Below are positions 1 to 9,553 of a DNA stretch of 64,000 nt, in pieces. The position numbers and the translations under genes were made by a program. Below the pieces are notes generated by a model, which was not told the origin of the DNA, did no database searches, and saw only the letters and a list, made by a program, of their open reading frames with translations. The stretch spans positions 62,417 to 126,416 of the forward strand of contig NZ_QRIL01000006.1 in NCBI RefSeq assembly GCF_003471165.1. Direction: 5' to 3'. Source of the DNA: Ruminococcus sp. AM22-13. GTDB lineage: Bacteria; Bacillota; Clostridia; Lachnospirales; Lachnospiraceae. How positions within the stretch are numbered: the first letter of the stretch is position 1; each line of letters begins with the position of its first letter.

Positions 1-1958
1 TGCTCATGCTGCACATCGTATTCCATCTCAAGGTGAATACCTTTTTTCTCCGCTTCTGCCTGGAAAATTTTGTAAATTCCCTGATAAATATCTCTGATCT
101 TCACATAATCCTCATCCAGTTCCACCTTACCGCTTTCAATCCGTGCCATGTCCAGCACATTGTTGATAATAGACAGCAGCAGATTTCCGGACTGTTCCAT
201 CTTCTCCTGATAGTCCAGAAGCTTGGGATCTGTCAGTTCCCTTTTTATCAGCTCACTGTATCCCAGCAGGGCATTCATGGGTGTCCGGATATCATGAGAC
301 ATATTGAAAAGGAAATCTGATTTGGCGGCATTAGCCTTTTCTGCCTGAATCTGGGCTTTTCTTGCTTTCACCATCAGGTAAACTATAATCATTATAATAA
401 CCAGAACCGTACTTACAAAACCAATAGAAACTGCTCGCAGGTTATCCTTTATGTATTCTGCCAGAGTGACCTTTCCCGGTTCGTTTTCATATACGCAAAA
501 CTGACTGGAAAGCCTGGAAGCAGGCAGAGTCTGAATGGTTTTGTTCAGGATATTCATTAATGTTGTATTGTCCCTGGTGACTGCAAAGCAGGAATTCCCG
601 GATTTCGTAAGAAAAATACTGCGCATTTTGCTGTCTGCCATTGTCTTTAATGACTGTCCTGCCTTCACAACAAAACAGTCTGCTTCACCGCTGTGAACTG
701 CCTTCTCAACCTCATCGGATGAGTCATATTCCTTTATTTTCCAGAAAGGATAGTTAAAAGAAATATACCACTTTCCCAGCAGGTTATTCCTTCTCACTGC
801 TACTGTATTCTCTTTATTTTCATCAAACTTTTTAACACCTGTGAGTACTGCAACATTGACTTCAAAAACAGTATTTGACAATATAACATCGTTTTGCTCA
901 GCTTCATATGGATTCTGATTCATATGAAAAATCATATCAATCCTGCTATCCTTTAATGCCTGTAGCTCTTCCTCCTGGGAATCAAAGCCTGTCAACTGAA
1001 ATTCTATGTTTTTTTCTCCCAGACAGCCAGAAGCCAGACTAATATAATCGTTAATAATTCCTACCGGTTTCTCTGACTCCGTACCCACAAGGCTGACACC
1101 CACATCATTTTTCAGATATCCAATCCTGACCGCCCCATGCTGTTCCAGCCAGTTCTGCTCCTCATCCGTAAGAGTTTCAAGAGAATTTGCGGAGAGATAC
1201 CTCTTATAAAGATCGTCTGTATAAAAAGGATTCTCCCTCTCAATCTTCTGCATTGCCTGATCCAGCTCCTCTTTCAGATCCGGGCGTTTTTTGCTGACTG
1301 CAAAATAGTTATAGGAGCCGCCGATCAGAAGAGCTGGTGAAATGTTATCTCTTTCCCACTGTGGAGATTCATTCAAAACAAACCCATCAATTTCATGATT
1401 TTTCAATTTCTGACGGACATCGTCTACATCGATAATATCAACCTGCTGCATGTTTACTCCATGGCTTTTTTCCCACTCATGAAACATTTCGGCAGAAAGT
1501 GTATCCGGCATCATCCCGATCCTCTTCTCATTTAATGTAGTCAGATTTGAAACAGAGATGTCTGTATTGGATGGATTCACATACAGATAATATCTATCCT
1601 CTCCCATAGGCAACGCTGAAAAAAGCATGGAAGTGGAGCGTTCCTCTGCATAGGAGATACCTCCCAGCAGATCGATCTGTCCTTTTTTCAGCATGCTCAT
1701 CAGTTCTGCCCAGCTTCCATCCACATATTCATATTTCCAACCGGTATGCGCAGCTACTGCCTGTTGGTATTCGTAGCTGTAGCCTCTCCTCTGACCGTCT
1801 GATCCTGTGGTATTATAGATTCCTTCATACCAGCCTACTCTGACAACCTTAGATCTGTCCTCCTGTGCTGATACAGAAACAGGAAGTAATATCACACATA
1901 AAATAAGACATAATAAAATGCAACCATGCCCTTGTACATTTATTTTGAACTTTTTCAT
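1..1958 (-). CDS. BvgS/EvgS-like sensor histidine kinase, 3' end outside window
   Basis: Membrane sensor kinase; the reading frame is open from the ATG at 1958 to the window edge (about 652 codons visible). An N-terminal signal segment (residues about 13-28) is followed by two tandem family-3 solute-binding domains: the first starts near VVRVGWYEG, the second near GAVRIGYLKNDVGVS. One membrane helix follows (about residue 500-520, STVLVIIMIIVYLMV), then a coiled linker and the HisKA H-box MSHDIRTPMNALLGY, with the phospho-acceptor His near residue 555. The ATPase domain and any receiver domains would lie beyond the window. Periplasmic-type binding domains joined to HisKA are typical of the BvgS/EvgS family. 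The start is certain because the SulP stop codon abuts it (TAAATG), which suggests translational coupling. The ligand is unknown. Confidence 0.85.
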   Translation of the reverse strand, partial: MKKFKINVQGHGCILLCLILCVILLPVSVSAQEDRSKVVRVGWYEGIYNTTGSDGQRRGYSYEYQQAVAAHTGWKYEYVDGSWAELMSMLKKGQIDLLGGISYAEERSTSMLFSALPMGEDRYYLYVNPSNTDISVSNLTTLNEKRIGMMPDTLSAEMFHEWEKSHGVNMQQVDIIDVDDVRQKLKNHEIDGFVLNESPQWERDNISPALLIGGSYNYFAVSKKRPDLKEELDQAMQKIERENPFYTDDLYKRYLSANSLETLTDEEQNWLEQHGAVRIGYLKNDVGVSLVGTESEKPVGIINDYISLASGCLGEKNIEFQLTGFDSQEEELQALKDSRIDMIFHMNQNPYEAEQNDVILSNTVFEVNVAVLTGVKKFDENKENTVAVRRNNLLGKWYISFNYPFWKIKEYDSSDEVEKAVHSGEADCFVVKAGQSLKTMADSKMRSIFLTKSGNSCFAVTRDNTTLMNILNKTIQTLPASRLSSQFCVYENEPGKVTLAEYIKDNLRAVSIGFVSTVLVIIMIIVYLMVKARKAQIQAEKANAAKSDFLFNMSHDIRTPMNALLGYSELIKRELTDPKLLDYQEKMEQSGNLLLSIINNVLDMARIESGKVELDEDYVKIRDIYQGIYKIFQAEAEKKGIHLEMEYDVQHE

Positions 1959-4076
1959 TTACCTGTTATCCTTCTCACGCTGCTTTAAAACCAGTGCATA
2001 CACATCCGGCCATTTTTTCTCTAACTGCTCATCCAAAAGTCGCCTGCGCTCCTCGAACATCGCCACCAACTCCGGATGCTCTTTCAGCATCTGTTCCCGG
2101 AGTTTCTTTCGATGCTTCTCAAAACGTACAGTCAGTTCCTGTTCATCCTGTCCGGAAATCTTTACAATTTCTTTCATATGCTCTTCCAGATGCTCAATCC
2201 ATGCATCTGCATCAAGTTCGTCCATATGATTCCACTGGCCATGGAGCAGCTCCTGCATATCTCCGTTCTCTTTTAAATGTTCAATCTGCAGATGAATCTG
2301 CTTCTCTATCTCTGCCTCAGAATCAGAACCAAAAGCCCAGACAAATTCCTGTACACTGTTGTCCACCCGCTTCCTGAACGGAGAACGTTCTGCATTATCT
2401 ACATTGCCCTTCAAAGGATAAGGATAATGGATTCCCATATCCTTTAATGCAACATGTATGGTCCGGCGCACACGTCCCTCTTCGATCATAAATCCAAGCC
2501 CCAGTCCACGCATCTGTTCATTCAGCTCAGCGATATGCTCTGTTATGTAGAAACGAATTCCTCTTGCCTTCAGAGAACGGTACAGAATTGCAAGCCTGTC
2601 CGCAGCCGTAACATCAATACTGCCAATCCCGCTGGCATCCAGAATTACTGCTTTGGTATCCGGTCCAATGACATTCTCAATATCCTGCTGTAAAATATCT
2701 ATATTTGCAAAAAACAGGCTGCTGCTGAATCGGTAGATCACCACGCCCTCAATCTCGCAGTTATGCAGGCTTTCCGTAAGATCCTCGAAATGCCTGTGTC
2801 CCGGCTGCACTCCCAGAAAACAGCGTGCCGGTTTCGCAGTACGGATGATCATCTCTGCAAAGGAGAGAATAATACCGATCAATACTCCATTGATAGTGCC
2901 AAGCATCAGCACTCCCCAGAATGCGCCCCAGTAGATCAGGCATTCCTTTTTGCTGATTTTCCTCAAACGTACAGCCAGATCAAATTCCGTTGCCCCCAGA
3001 AGTGAGGATATCACAATTGCAGTCAGCATGGGAACCGGCAGATAAGCGATCAGCCCGGTTGCTCCCAGAAGCACAAAAATCATGGAAATTCCTGCAAGAA
3101 TTCCTGTCAGCTGTGTTTTTCCCTGATACTGTTCACTGATAGCGGTACGTGACACCGAACCATTGATCGGACAGCATCCGGTCAAAGCTGCCGCCAGATT
3201 TCCCATGGAAAAGGCTACCAGCTCCTGATTGGCATTTACCCTGTAACCATTTTTCTGTGCAAAGCTGTTCTCACCAAGTAAGGTTTCCGCCATGATCACT
3301 ACAGCAATGGACAGACTGTAGATAACAGCTTCCTTCAGACCGATGGCAGAGAAGTCAGGAATACTCCATACAGGCAGCCCCGGTTCTACTGCATCCAGTG
3401 TGCGGATTCCCCAGTTGGAAATCGGGACGAAATAGGATAATAATACACCTGCAGCCATCAGAACTACTACCATAGGAAACTTAGGCATGATTTTTTTCAT
3501 TACCAGAAGGATGACCAGAGAAACCAGACCTAAGATCAGTGAAGGCAGATTGATCTGTCCCAATGTAGCCCAGATATGCTCTGCCAGCTCCGGCAACTCT
3601 CCGGTTCCTGCAATTCCGCCCATTAATTTGGGCACCTGCATGAGAATAATTGTGGTACAGATACCTGTGATAAAGCCTCCCATTACAGGTGCGGAAATAT
3701 AGTTTACCAGTTTTCCAGCTTTAAAAAATGCAAATATAAACAGCCAGACTGCCACAAAAAATGTGAGTACCGGCACAACCGCCACGGCCTGTTTCGAACC
3801 ACTCTGGATTCCCATTTCCACCAGTGCCGCCCCGACTAACGCCGCTGGTGCTGCATCCACCCCGAAGATGAACTGGGGTGATGTGGAAAACAGCCCAAAC
3901 AATATGATCGGGAATACAGAGCCGTACAGTCCATAAACCGCCGGCAGCCCCGCAATCTGGGCATAGCCCATGGAAATCGGGATCGAGACAGCCATAATAA
4001 TCAGCCCGGTGAGGATGTCCTTTGATAAATTTTTTCTGTCGTAATTTCGCAATGTTTTGGCTAACTCCATCTGCAT
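1959..4076 (-). CDS. SulP-family anion transporter with STAS domain and long charged tail
   Basis: Predicted membrane transporter of inorganic anions (sulfate, bicarbonate or similar) of 705 aa. The N-terminal half has the SulP signature around residues 20-60 (PISMGYAQIAGLPAVYGLY) and about 10-12 hydrophobic segments up to residue 410. A cytosolic STAS domain follows at about 435-530 (VVIYRFSSSLFFANID, ILDASGIGSIDVTAADRL). The last 140 residues or so are an unusual, highly charged helical extension rich in E, K, R and H. The start at 4076 has GGAGGA 11 nt upstream; a second ATG lies two codons inside. It is followed with no gap by the sensor kinase, so the two are probably co-translated. The substrate cannot be told from sequence. 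Confidence 0.9.
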   Translation of the reverse strand: MQMELAKTLRNYDRKNLSKDILTGLIIMAVSIPISMGYAQIAGLPAVYGLYGSVFPIILFGLFSTSPQFIFGVDAAPAALVGAALVEMGIQSGSKQAVAVVPVLTFFVAVWLFIFAFFKAGKLVNYISAPVMGGFITGICTTIILMQVPKLMGGIAGTGELPELAEHIWATLGQINLPSLILGLVSLVILLVMKKIMPKFPMVVVLMAAGVLLSYFVPISNWGIRTLDAVEPGLPVWSIPDFSAIGLKEAVIYSLSIAVVIMAETLLGENSFAQKNGYRVNANQELVAFSMGNLAAALTGCCPINGSVSRTAISEQYQGKTQLTGILAGISMIFVLLGATGLIAYLPVPMLTAIVISSLLGATEFDLAVRLRKISKKECLIYWGAFWGVLMLGTINGVLIGIILSFAEMIIRTAKPARCFLGVQPGHRHFEDLTESLHNCEIEGVVIYRFSSSLFFANIDILQQDIENVIGPDTKAVILDASGIGSIDVTAADRLAILYRSLKARGIRFYITEHIAELNEQMRGLGLGFMIEEGRVRRTIHVALKDMGIHYPYPLKGNVDNAERSPFRKRVDNSVQEFVWAFGSDSEAEIEKQIHLQIEHLKENGDMQELLHGQWNHMDELDADAWIEHLEEHMKEIVKISGQDEQELTVRFEKHRKKLREQMLKEHPELVAMFEERRRLLDEQLEKKWPDVYALVLKQREKDNR

Positions 4077-4132
4077 TTGTTTTGTGTTCCTCCGTTTTTT
4101 CCAAGCATCATGTTACTAAAATAGTACCTTCT

Positions 4133-4176
4133 CTACTTGCTCATAACCAAATAACTGATTCACAGCTTATTTGGTT
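4133..4176. repeat. Family A element, internally deleted mini-copy
   Basis: The 8-bp ends AACCAAAT (4145-4152) and ATTTGGTT (4169-4176) match the termini of the full copies at 19709 and 56345, but only 16 bp lie between them. The outer flank CTACTTGCTC also matches the tail of the 19.7 kb copy. It forms a short hairpin. Its edge supplies the stop codon of the DUF3791 gene. Confidence 0.75.
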
Positions 4177-4393
4177 AATAATGTACCTCCATTTTTTTAC
4201 ATAAAATTTCTAAGTCTTCCAAAATTGTTTCAAAATCCAGAGTATGCTCGACATCGTAATTTTCTTTAATGAAAGCTATGCCTTTGAATTGAAAAAGGTA
4301 CTGAAACGCTTCTTTGGCACTTAGATTGTGTTTATTGGCAAATTCATTTACACACGCAACAGTAAAACCAATTTTTCTTTTTTGTTCGCTCAT
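4175..4393 (-). CDS. DUF3791 family protein
   Basis: Small soluble protein of 72 aa. The pattern LSAKEAFQYLF, then FIKENYDVEHTLDFETIL, then DLEILCKK fits the DUF3791 family as I recall it: an alpha-helical protein with a Y-D-x-x-H-T core, often encoded next to DUF3990 proteins. Here the DUF3990 gene is about 5.6 kb upstream in the same island. GGGGAG precedes the ATG by 7 nt. The C-terminus ends on a family A repeat, and the TAA lies at the repeat border, so the original end may have been altered. A role as antitoxin or partner of the DUF3990 enzyme is inference only. Confidence 0.7.
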   Translation of the reverse strand: MSEQKRKIGFTVACVNEFANKHNLSAKEAFQYLFQFKGIAFIKENYDVEHTLDFETILEDLEILCKKMEVHY

Positions 4394-4536
4394 TCAAAAA
4401 CTCCCCATTATTCTGTAATGCCTGCCTATAAGATAACTAACAGTATATCATACTTCACATTTTTTTCCATGCCTCCTGTAACAGAAAAAAACAGTAACTT
4501 TTTATCAGCGCAGATAATTTCTCTAAATCATCCAGA

Positions 4537-5463
4537 TTATAATCCCGATAAAGTTCTCATCACCAGATCTACATCTTTGTTCTCCAGTTCCTGAATAATG
4601 TGCAGGTATGTTTTCTGTGTTGTAGTCATACTTGCATGCCCCAGTCTACGCGCAACACTGGCAATGGACACTCCTGCAAACAATAATAATGAGGCATGGG
4701 TATGTCTGAGTCCATGTATGGAAATCTCAGATATTCCACACCTTCTGCAATGCCTGGTAAGCACATCATTCACAGTAGAATTGTAAACCTTTGATTCTCC
4801 CACAAAAACAGGTTGATCCTGTGGAAGTGTTTTGGTCAGTTCTGAGAATTTTACAACAATCTGCCAGTCAATCTGAATTTTTCTCACAGAAGATTTATTC
4901 TTCGTTGGAAGGAAACCACCTTCACCTTTATAATCCCAGGTTTTGCTTATTGACAGCGTCTGCCTGCCAAAATCAAAATCTGCCGGAGTAATCGCCAGAG
5001 CTTCCGAAAATCTCATTCCGGTTTTTGCAACAAGAAGAATAAACCAGTCCCAGTTTGGTTCCTCCTTAATATCCAGATCAGCAATCAATGTATGAAGTTC
5101 AAACTGATTCAGATATTTTATTTTCTTGGCCTTGGGAGTTTTCCCCTTAATAATGGCTTTTCTGGTTGGATCTCGTTCTATCATTCCTTCATCAACCGCA
5201 TCCAGAATAGCACCTTTCAGCTGATGATGAAAATCCAGCGTAGTCTGTCTCTCATGTTCTCTTGCATAATCATTCAAAAGCTGCTGATATGCCGTTCTGG
5301 TCAGCTCTGACACCCTCAGTTCAGGCACCAGCTTCTCCACCCACCTCTGTGTCATCAGATATTTTGCCATAGTTGCTTCACGAATTGCACCCTTTTTATA
5401 TACATCAATCCACTGTGCATAATACTGCGAAAACAGTACATTGTTATTTGTATCATTTGACAT
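4537..5463 (-). CDS. Tyrosine recombinase / site-specific integrase
   Basis: XerC/D-type recombinase of 308 aa. An N-terminal SAM-like DNA-binding domain (about 10-95) precedes a catalytic domain with the family residues: Arg in TGMRFSEALAI (about 160), HGLRHTHASLL (about 250), LGHAS and the nucleophile Tyr in KTYLHIIQ (about 288). The ATG at 5463 is preferred because GGAGA lies 6 nt upstream; an in-frame ATG at 5469 is too close to it. It follows hsdR by 91 nt on the same strand. Recombinases of this type are often found beside type I RM loci, where they shuffle hsdS target-recognition domains. That role is likely here given the spare hsdS half-gene, but is not shown. Confidence 0.88.
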   Translation of the reverse strand: MSNDTNNNVLFSQYYAQWIDVYKKGAIREATMAKYLMTQRWVEKLVPELRVSELTRTAYQQLLNDYAREHERQTTLDFHHQLKGAILDAVDEGMIERDPTRKAIIKGKTPKAKKIKYLNQFELHTLIADLDIKEEPNWDWFILLVAKTGMRFSEALAITPADFDFGRQTLSISKTWDYKGEGGFLPTKNKSSVRKIQIDWQIVVKFSELTKTLPQDQPVFVGESKVYNSTVNDVLTRHCRRCGISEISIHGLRHTHASLLLFAGVSIASVARRLGHASMTTTQKTYLHIIQELENKDVDLVMRTLSGL

Positions 5464-5554
5464 AAGCATTCTCCATTTCCGAAATTACCTGCGCTGATAT
5501 TCACAATGTAATGATTATAGCAATTCTACAAATAGAGCGGATAAATTGATGGAT

Positions 5555-8530
5555 TTATGCAGTCATAAGAAGAGGTTTTATCTCTTCGTCCAGAGTTTTC
5601 TTCAATTCTGCCATCATGCGATTATAAAATTTATACTTCGGCAAAGCTGTTTCCTGTGCTTCTTTGTAGCTGGTATAATCAACAGTCGCCTTAATTGCCG
5701 TTTCATTGGGGATTTTCCCATTTCTGTAATGGATTGCCGCATACATCACATCATCCTTTGATGCATACCATTGAATACAGAAATCTGAGATAACTTTTTC
5801 CACACAATCTCGTTTCATATTCTCAATAATATTAAGGATAGACTTTCCTCTGTACTTTCTGTCATCTTTCTCAATATCTGCAATCAGATTGGACATAAGG
5901 TCTGCTACTTTTTCATTATCTTTACGAAGCTCCGCCACGTACTGTTTTACTTCTTCCAGCTTTTTCTGCCGTTCCTGTGGTGTAATTTCCTCATCCTCCT
6001 CTGTCGGAGTCACAATATTCTGGATCAGGTTAATGATATATTCGTAATCAATCTTTGTACTGCTGTATGCCATCAATTCATAATCCTGATCCACCTGTGT
6101 ATCACTGGAATCTGAATCCCCATGATCTTTGGAATCACGAATCTCTTCCATTACATTTTTATAATGACCTGCGTAATCGTCATATTCTGCCTCTGTAATT
6201 CCATATTCTTCCAACATACTGTCATTATACTTTGTAAAAGATTTCAGCTGTGCAAACAGGCTGTCAAACTCCTGGAACATTTTTGCAAAAATTTTCTTCT
6301 CTTTCATGGACATACCCGGAATGTCTGAGGGCTTCTCAGCGCAAATTTTCAGTGCAGAAAGTGCTTTACGAAATGCAGGCTCTACTTCATCCCATTCTTC
6401 CAGCAACGCTGTCTCTGTACTTCCCGCAGAATACAATTTCACTGCATTGTCCACACACTTCTTAAAGAGCTTTGGCGCCTGAAAGGTTACAATCTGTCCA
6501 TATGTCTTATTGGTGTCATAAATACGGTTAGTTCTTGAAAAAGCCTGAATCAGATCATGAGGTCCCATAGGCTGACGGTCAATAAAAATCGTAGACATAC
6601 ATGGTGCATCAAAACCTGTAAGCAGTCTGTCTACCACAATTACCAGATCCAGCTGTTCTCGTCTGCTTTTAAATCTGGCATCTTTTCTGGCAAGACGTTT
6701 ATTCAGATTGCCATTATAGCTCTGGATCTGGGACATTTCATATTTCGTTCCAAACATACCATTGTAATCCTTCAGGGATTTCTGCATTTTTTCCTGATTC
6801 ACATGGGAGCCTTCTTCATTTTCGGTAACAGAATAAGTGATGGCGAATTTAGGAAAATCCGGAAGTACCTGTCTGATTTTCTCATCGATCACAAGTGAAG
6901 TTTCTCCATTCTTTACTCTGGTAAGCAGTTCATAATATTTCTGTGCAACCTGAATGGATTTGGTTGTAAGCATGCACTCATATGTCATTCCCTTTCCGTT
7001 CTGAAAGCCTAATTTGTAATAGGATTTGTTTAAAATTACATCCAATACCTTTAACATATGCGCTTCATTATCATACTGGCTGCTGTCCGTTTCATCTGTC
7101 ATATTTTTAGGACCATTATGCTCAACCTGAAATCCAAGAACCGCCTTGTCATGAATTGCGTTCTGTATGGTATAAGAATGGAGACATTTTCCATATAATT
7201 CTTCTGTTGTTCGTGGCAAATCGCCCATCTGCGGATATGGATTCTCTGCGAAGCGTGGAGTTCCGGTAAAACCGTACCATAAAGATCTGCCAAAGAAACG
7301 TTCCAGTTCTCTCTTTGTTTTCGGTGTCACTGCCCTGTGACACTCATCCACTACAAAAGCAATCCTCAGATTTTTGATTTTATCAAAGTCCGGTGTTCCT
7401 TCCTGCAGTCTTTTACTTACGAGAATCTGCATTTTCTGGATTGTCGTTACAATCACCTGACGGTCAGCCGATTTTAACTTCTTTTTGAGATCATTTACAT
7501 TATCTGTTTCATCCACATCTACCAGATCATTATTTGCATATGCCTGAAATGCCATAGTTGTCTGTGTATCCAGATCTTTACGGTCAATGAGAAAAATTGT
7601 CTTATCAATACTTGGAATATCCATCAAAAGATTTCTTGTTGCCTTATAGGATGTCAGTGTTTTTCCCGAACCGGTTGTATGCCATACAAAACCGGATTCT
7701 CCGATTTTTGAAGCTTCACGTATAGACTCAATGGCATGAATCTGATATGGTCTGAGCAAAATCAGCCGTCTGGCATCTTCATCCAGAACTGTGTATCTGG
7801 CAATCATTTCATGAGCCTGGGGAATACGGAGTACACTTTTTGCAAAGCTGAGATAATCTGAAACAGGATTATTCTTTCTGTCTACCCATCCACTCATAAA
7901 TTTTGGATTTAACTCTGTATCCCCTGCTGCCGCAAAATATCTGGTATCCACACCGTTACTGACTACAAACATCTGCACAGCTGAAAAAATCCCGGTAAAT
8001 TTACCCTCACCAATATATTTTTTTATCTGCCAGAATCCGTCCATGTAAGAATGCTGTTTATTCTTCAACTCAATATGTATCATGGGAAGCCCATTAATCA
8101 TAAGAGTTACATCAAATCTTCTGTCCCGCACATCTGTGGAATCCCCATCATCTGATTTCAGTGCCTTATACTGATTAATTACTTCATAAACACTGGAACC
8201 GCCTGCAATATGCTCATGATTCATCACTACAAGATGCAACTTTTCCGTATCCCGCTGTACATGAACCATTACCTTTCCATTCTCACCTACCAGCCATTCC
8301 CCAGCTTTATAAAATGAGGAAAACTGCAGCTGGTTCTTTACCTGTTCAAATTCAGAGTCGGAAAGTCCTTCTCCATCCAGCCTGTCCTTATTATTCTGCT
8401 CCAGAATATATCTGAAATTCGCCCACAGATCCTCCTCCGTCTTTAAATCCTCCCGGTATGTCCACTGGGAATCTCCGTAAATTAGCTGTTCTATTAATTT
8501 TTCCTCTATCATTGACTCTAATTCTGACAT
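5555..8530 (-). CDS. hsdR: Type I restriction enzyme, R subunit
   Basis: Motor and nuclease subunit of a type I RM complex, 991 aa. The N-terminal PD-(D/E)xK nuclease domain contains HIELKNK. The SF2 helicase core follows with Walker A TTGSGKTLTSYK, DEAH-like VVDECHRAV and motif VI LIQAFSRTNR, then the helical C-terminal domain that contacts the methylase. Start at ATG 8530 (MSELESMIEEKL) with AAAGGAG upstream; a longer in-frame ORF begins at 8641 but lies in the hsdS remnant. The gene order hsdM-hsdS-insert-hsdS'-hsdR is unusual because three unrelated genes separate hsdS from hsdR. It appears intact. Confidence 0.93.
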   Translation of the reverse strand: MSELESMIEEKLIEQLIYGDSQWTYREDLKTEEDLWANFRYILEQNNKDRLDGEGLSDSEFEQVKNQLQFSSFYKAGEWLVGENGKVMVHVQRDTEKLHLVVMNHEHIAGGSSVYEVINQYKALKSDDGDSTDVRDRRFDVTLMINGLPMIHIELKNKQHSYMDGFWQIKKYIGEGKFTGIFSAVQMFVVSNGVDTRYFAAAGDTELNPKFMSGWVDRKNNPVSDYLSFAKSVLRIPQAHEMIARYTVLDEDARRLILLRPYQIHAIESIREASKIGESGFVWHTTGSGKTLTSYKATRNLLMDIPSIDKTIFLIDRKDLDTQTTMAFQAYANNDLVDVDETDNVNDLKKKLKSADRQVIVTTIQKMQILVSKRLQEGTPDFDKIKNLRIAFVVDECHRAVTPKTKRELERFFGRSLWYGFTGTPRFAENPYPQMGDLPRTTEELYGKCLHSYTIQNAIHDKAVLGFQVEHNGPKNMTDETDSSQYDNEAHMLKVLDVILNKSYYKLGFQNGKGMTYECMLTTKSIQVAQKYYELLTRVKNGETSLVIDEKIRQVLPDFPKFAITYSVTENEEGSHVNQEKMQKSLKDYNGMFGTKYEMSQIQSYNGNLNKRLARKDARFKSRREQLDLVIVVDRLLTGFDAPCMSTIFIDRQPMGPHDLIQAFSRTNRIYDTNKTYGQIVTFQAPKLFKKCVDNAVKLYSAGSTETALLEEWDEVEPAFRKALSALKICAEKPSDIPGMSMKEKKIFAKMFQEFDSLFAQLKSFTKYNDSMLEEYGITEAEYDDYAGHYKNVMEEIRDSKDHGDSDSSDTQVDQDYELMAYSSTKIDYEYIINLIQNIVTPTEEDEEITPQERQKKLEEVKQYVAELRKDNEKVADLMSNLIADIEKDDRKYRGKSILNIIENMKRDCVEKVISDFCIQWYASKDDVMYAAIHYRNGKIPNETAIKATVDYTSYKEAQETALPKYKFYNRMMAELKKTLDEEIKPLLMTA

Positions 8531-8593
8531 ATTTTTCTTCTCCTTTGTGTTTCGTGTGGATAGTTGGATGGTTGGGATGGGAAATTGACTTTC

Positions 8594-8634
8594 GCTGGTG
8601 AAGAGTGATGAGAGTGTCGAGGCTATCAAAATAT
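8594..8634 (-). repeat. hsdS conserved-region repeat, copy at donor cassette
   Basis: The block starting GCTGGTGAAGAGTGATGAG is shared, in the same orientation, with 10701-10741 (end of hsdS) and 11331-11370 (middle of hsdS). It encodes the HsdS helix FDSLDxLITLHQRK. Confidence 0.85.
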
Positions 8635-9051
8635 CTGCCAATCTTACTTTGTTCCTCTTTTGAAAGTGGAACCATAAACTTCGAATTGGATATTAAATTC
8701 CAGTCTGCACGTGGCATTTTTGAACCCGATGACTGGTTTGCAATATTATCAAATTGCTGTGTTTGAATAAGGCGATAAAGGAAATTTTTATCCATAACAA
8801 TAGGCTTTAATACCCACCAATCACCGACTGCAACCCCCTTAAAATCTGGATTTAACCAGTTGTGCAAATATGGACGAAGCTTTCCATAAAGCACCTGCGA
8901 GCCATCAAATATAATTCCGGACTTTATCGCTTCTTTTGAGCGAATATCTTTATTTAATCGTCCTTCTTCCGCTATCACATCCTCATACTCTACACTTGGA
9001 ATATCTGATTCAGATGTACAAACGGAAGACTCTCTTGCAACAATATCACTA

Positions 9052-9070
9052 AACTTACGCTGTTCCCAAG
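9052..9070 (-). repeat. 19-bp hsdS direct repeat, donor copy
   Basis: AACTTACGCTGTTCCCAAG is identical at 11207-11225, and 17 bp are identical at 11816-11832. All three copies are in the same orientation and the same reading frame (W-E-Q-R-K). The copy marks the 5' border of the spare TRD, 10 nt from the NADAR stop codon. Confidence 0.9.
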
Positions 9071-9079
9071 GATTGGCAT

Positions 9080-9553
9080 TTACAACTGCTCTCTAACCAT
9101 CATCAGAGCATATCCCAACAGATTTTTTCCCTTCCATTTGCTTTGATCAAGTCTATTGGGATCTCTCATGGACAAACCTATCCCCCAAATCTGATCTCTT
9201 ACCGCACATTCTGCCAATATTGCGTCACCTGTATCAACAAGTTTTTCTTTCAATTCTGCATTTTGACTGAATTTCGCCTTTAGCCCTTCATAAACAATAA
9301 TCTGTCTTACACCATTCCAGGTATTTTCATTATATCCATGTACCTCTCGCCCTAATTTCTTAATTTCCGCAACATCATTTGTGCTCAATATCTCCTTTGC
9401 TACTGAAGCATCATGAAAGCGGCATGCTTTCTGGTACATCATAAACTGTTCCATTGAAGAAAATTCTATTCCCTCAACTGTGAAATGAGCCGGATACCAG
9501 TTACTCAAATATCCATTTTCTTCATTCGGATTGTGAAAACAGATAATATTCAT
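9080..9553 (-). CDS. NADAR-family protein (predicted ADP-ribosyl hydrolase, YbiA-like)
   Basis: Soluble protein of 157 aa with the NADAR/YbiA pattern: YLSNWYPAHFTVEG (about 14-27), the central SSMEQFMMYQKA (about 31-42), WNGVRQIIVYEGLKAKF (about 79-95), then WGIGLSMRD and a final LLGYALMMVRE. The family is linked to NAD/ADP-ribose metabolism, and characterised members remove ADP-ribose from guanine bases of DNA modified by DarT-type toxins. The ATG overlaps the stop of the upstream 138-aa gene by one base (TAATG) with AGGTGAGG before it, so the two are coupled. Position behind a DUF3990 ADP-ribosyltransferase-like gene suggests it reverses that enzyme. Substrate and antitoxin role are inference. 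Confidence 0.88.
   Translation of the reverse strand: MNIICFHNPNEENGYLSNWYPAHFTVEGIEFSSMEQFMMYQKACRFHDASVAKEILSTNDVAEIKKLGREVHGYNENTWNGVRQIIVYEGLKAKFSQNAELKEKLVDTGDAILAECAVRDQIWGIGLSMRDPNRLDQSKWKGKNLLGYALMMVREQL

Larger units (their letters stand above)
8586..9070 (-). pseudogene. Silent hsdS half-gene (one target-recognition domain)
   Basis: Reads PWEQRKFSDIVAR at its 5' end and YFDSLDTLITLHQRK at its 3' end. These are the same conserved boundaries that flank the two target-recognition domains of the full hsdS. Between them lies a different TRD (GSQVLYGKLRPYLHNW, GVAVGDWWVLKPI, SSGSKMPRADWNLI). There is no start codon before the conserved WEQRK block: in frame, a TAG inside the NADAR gene lies just upstream. 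After LHQRK the frame runs on without hsdS similarity to 8391, inside the hsdR start. This is best read as an unexpressed donor cassette for changing HsdS specificity. An internal ATG at 8978 would give a truncated product. Confidence 0.85.
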
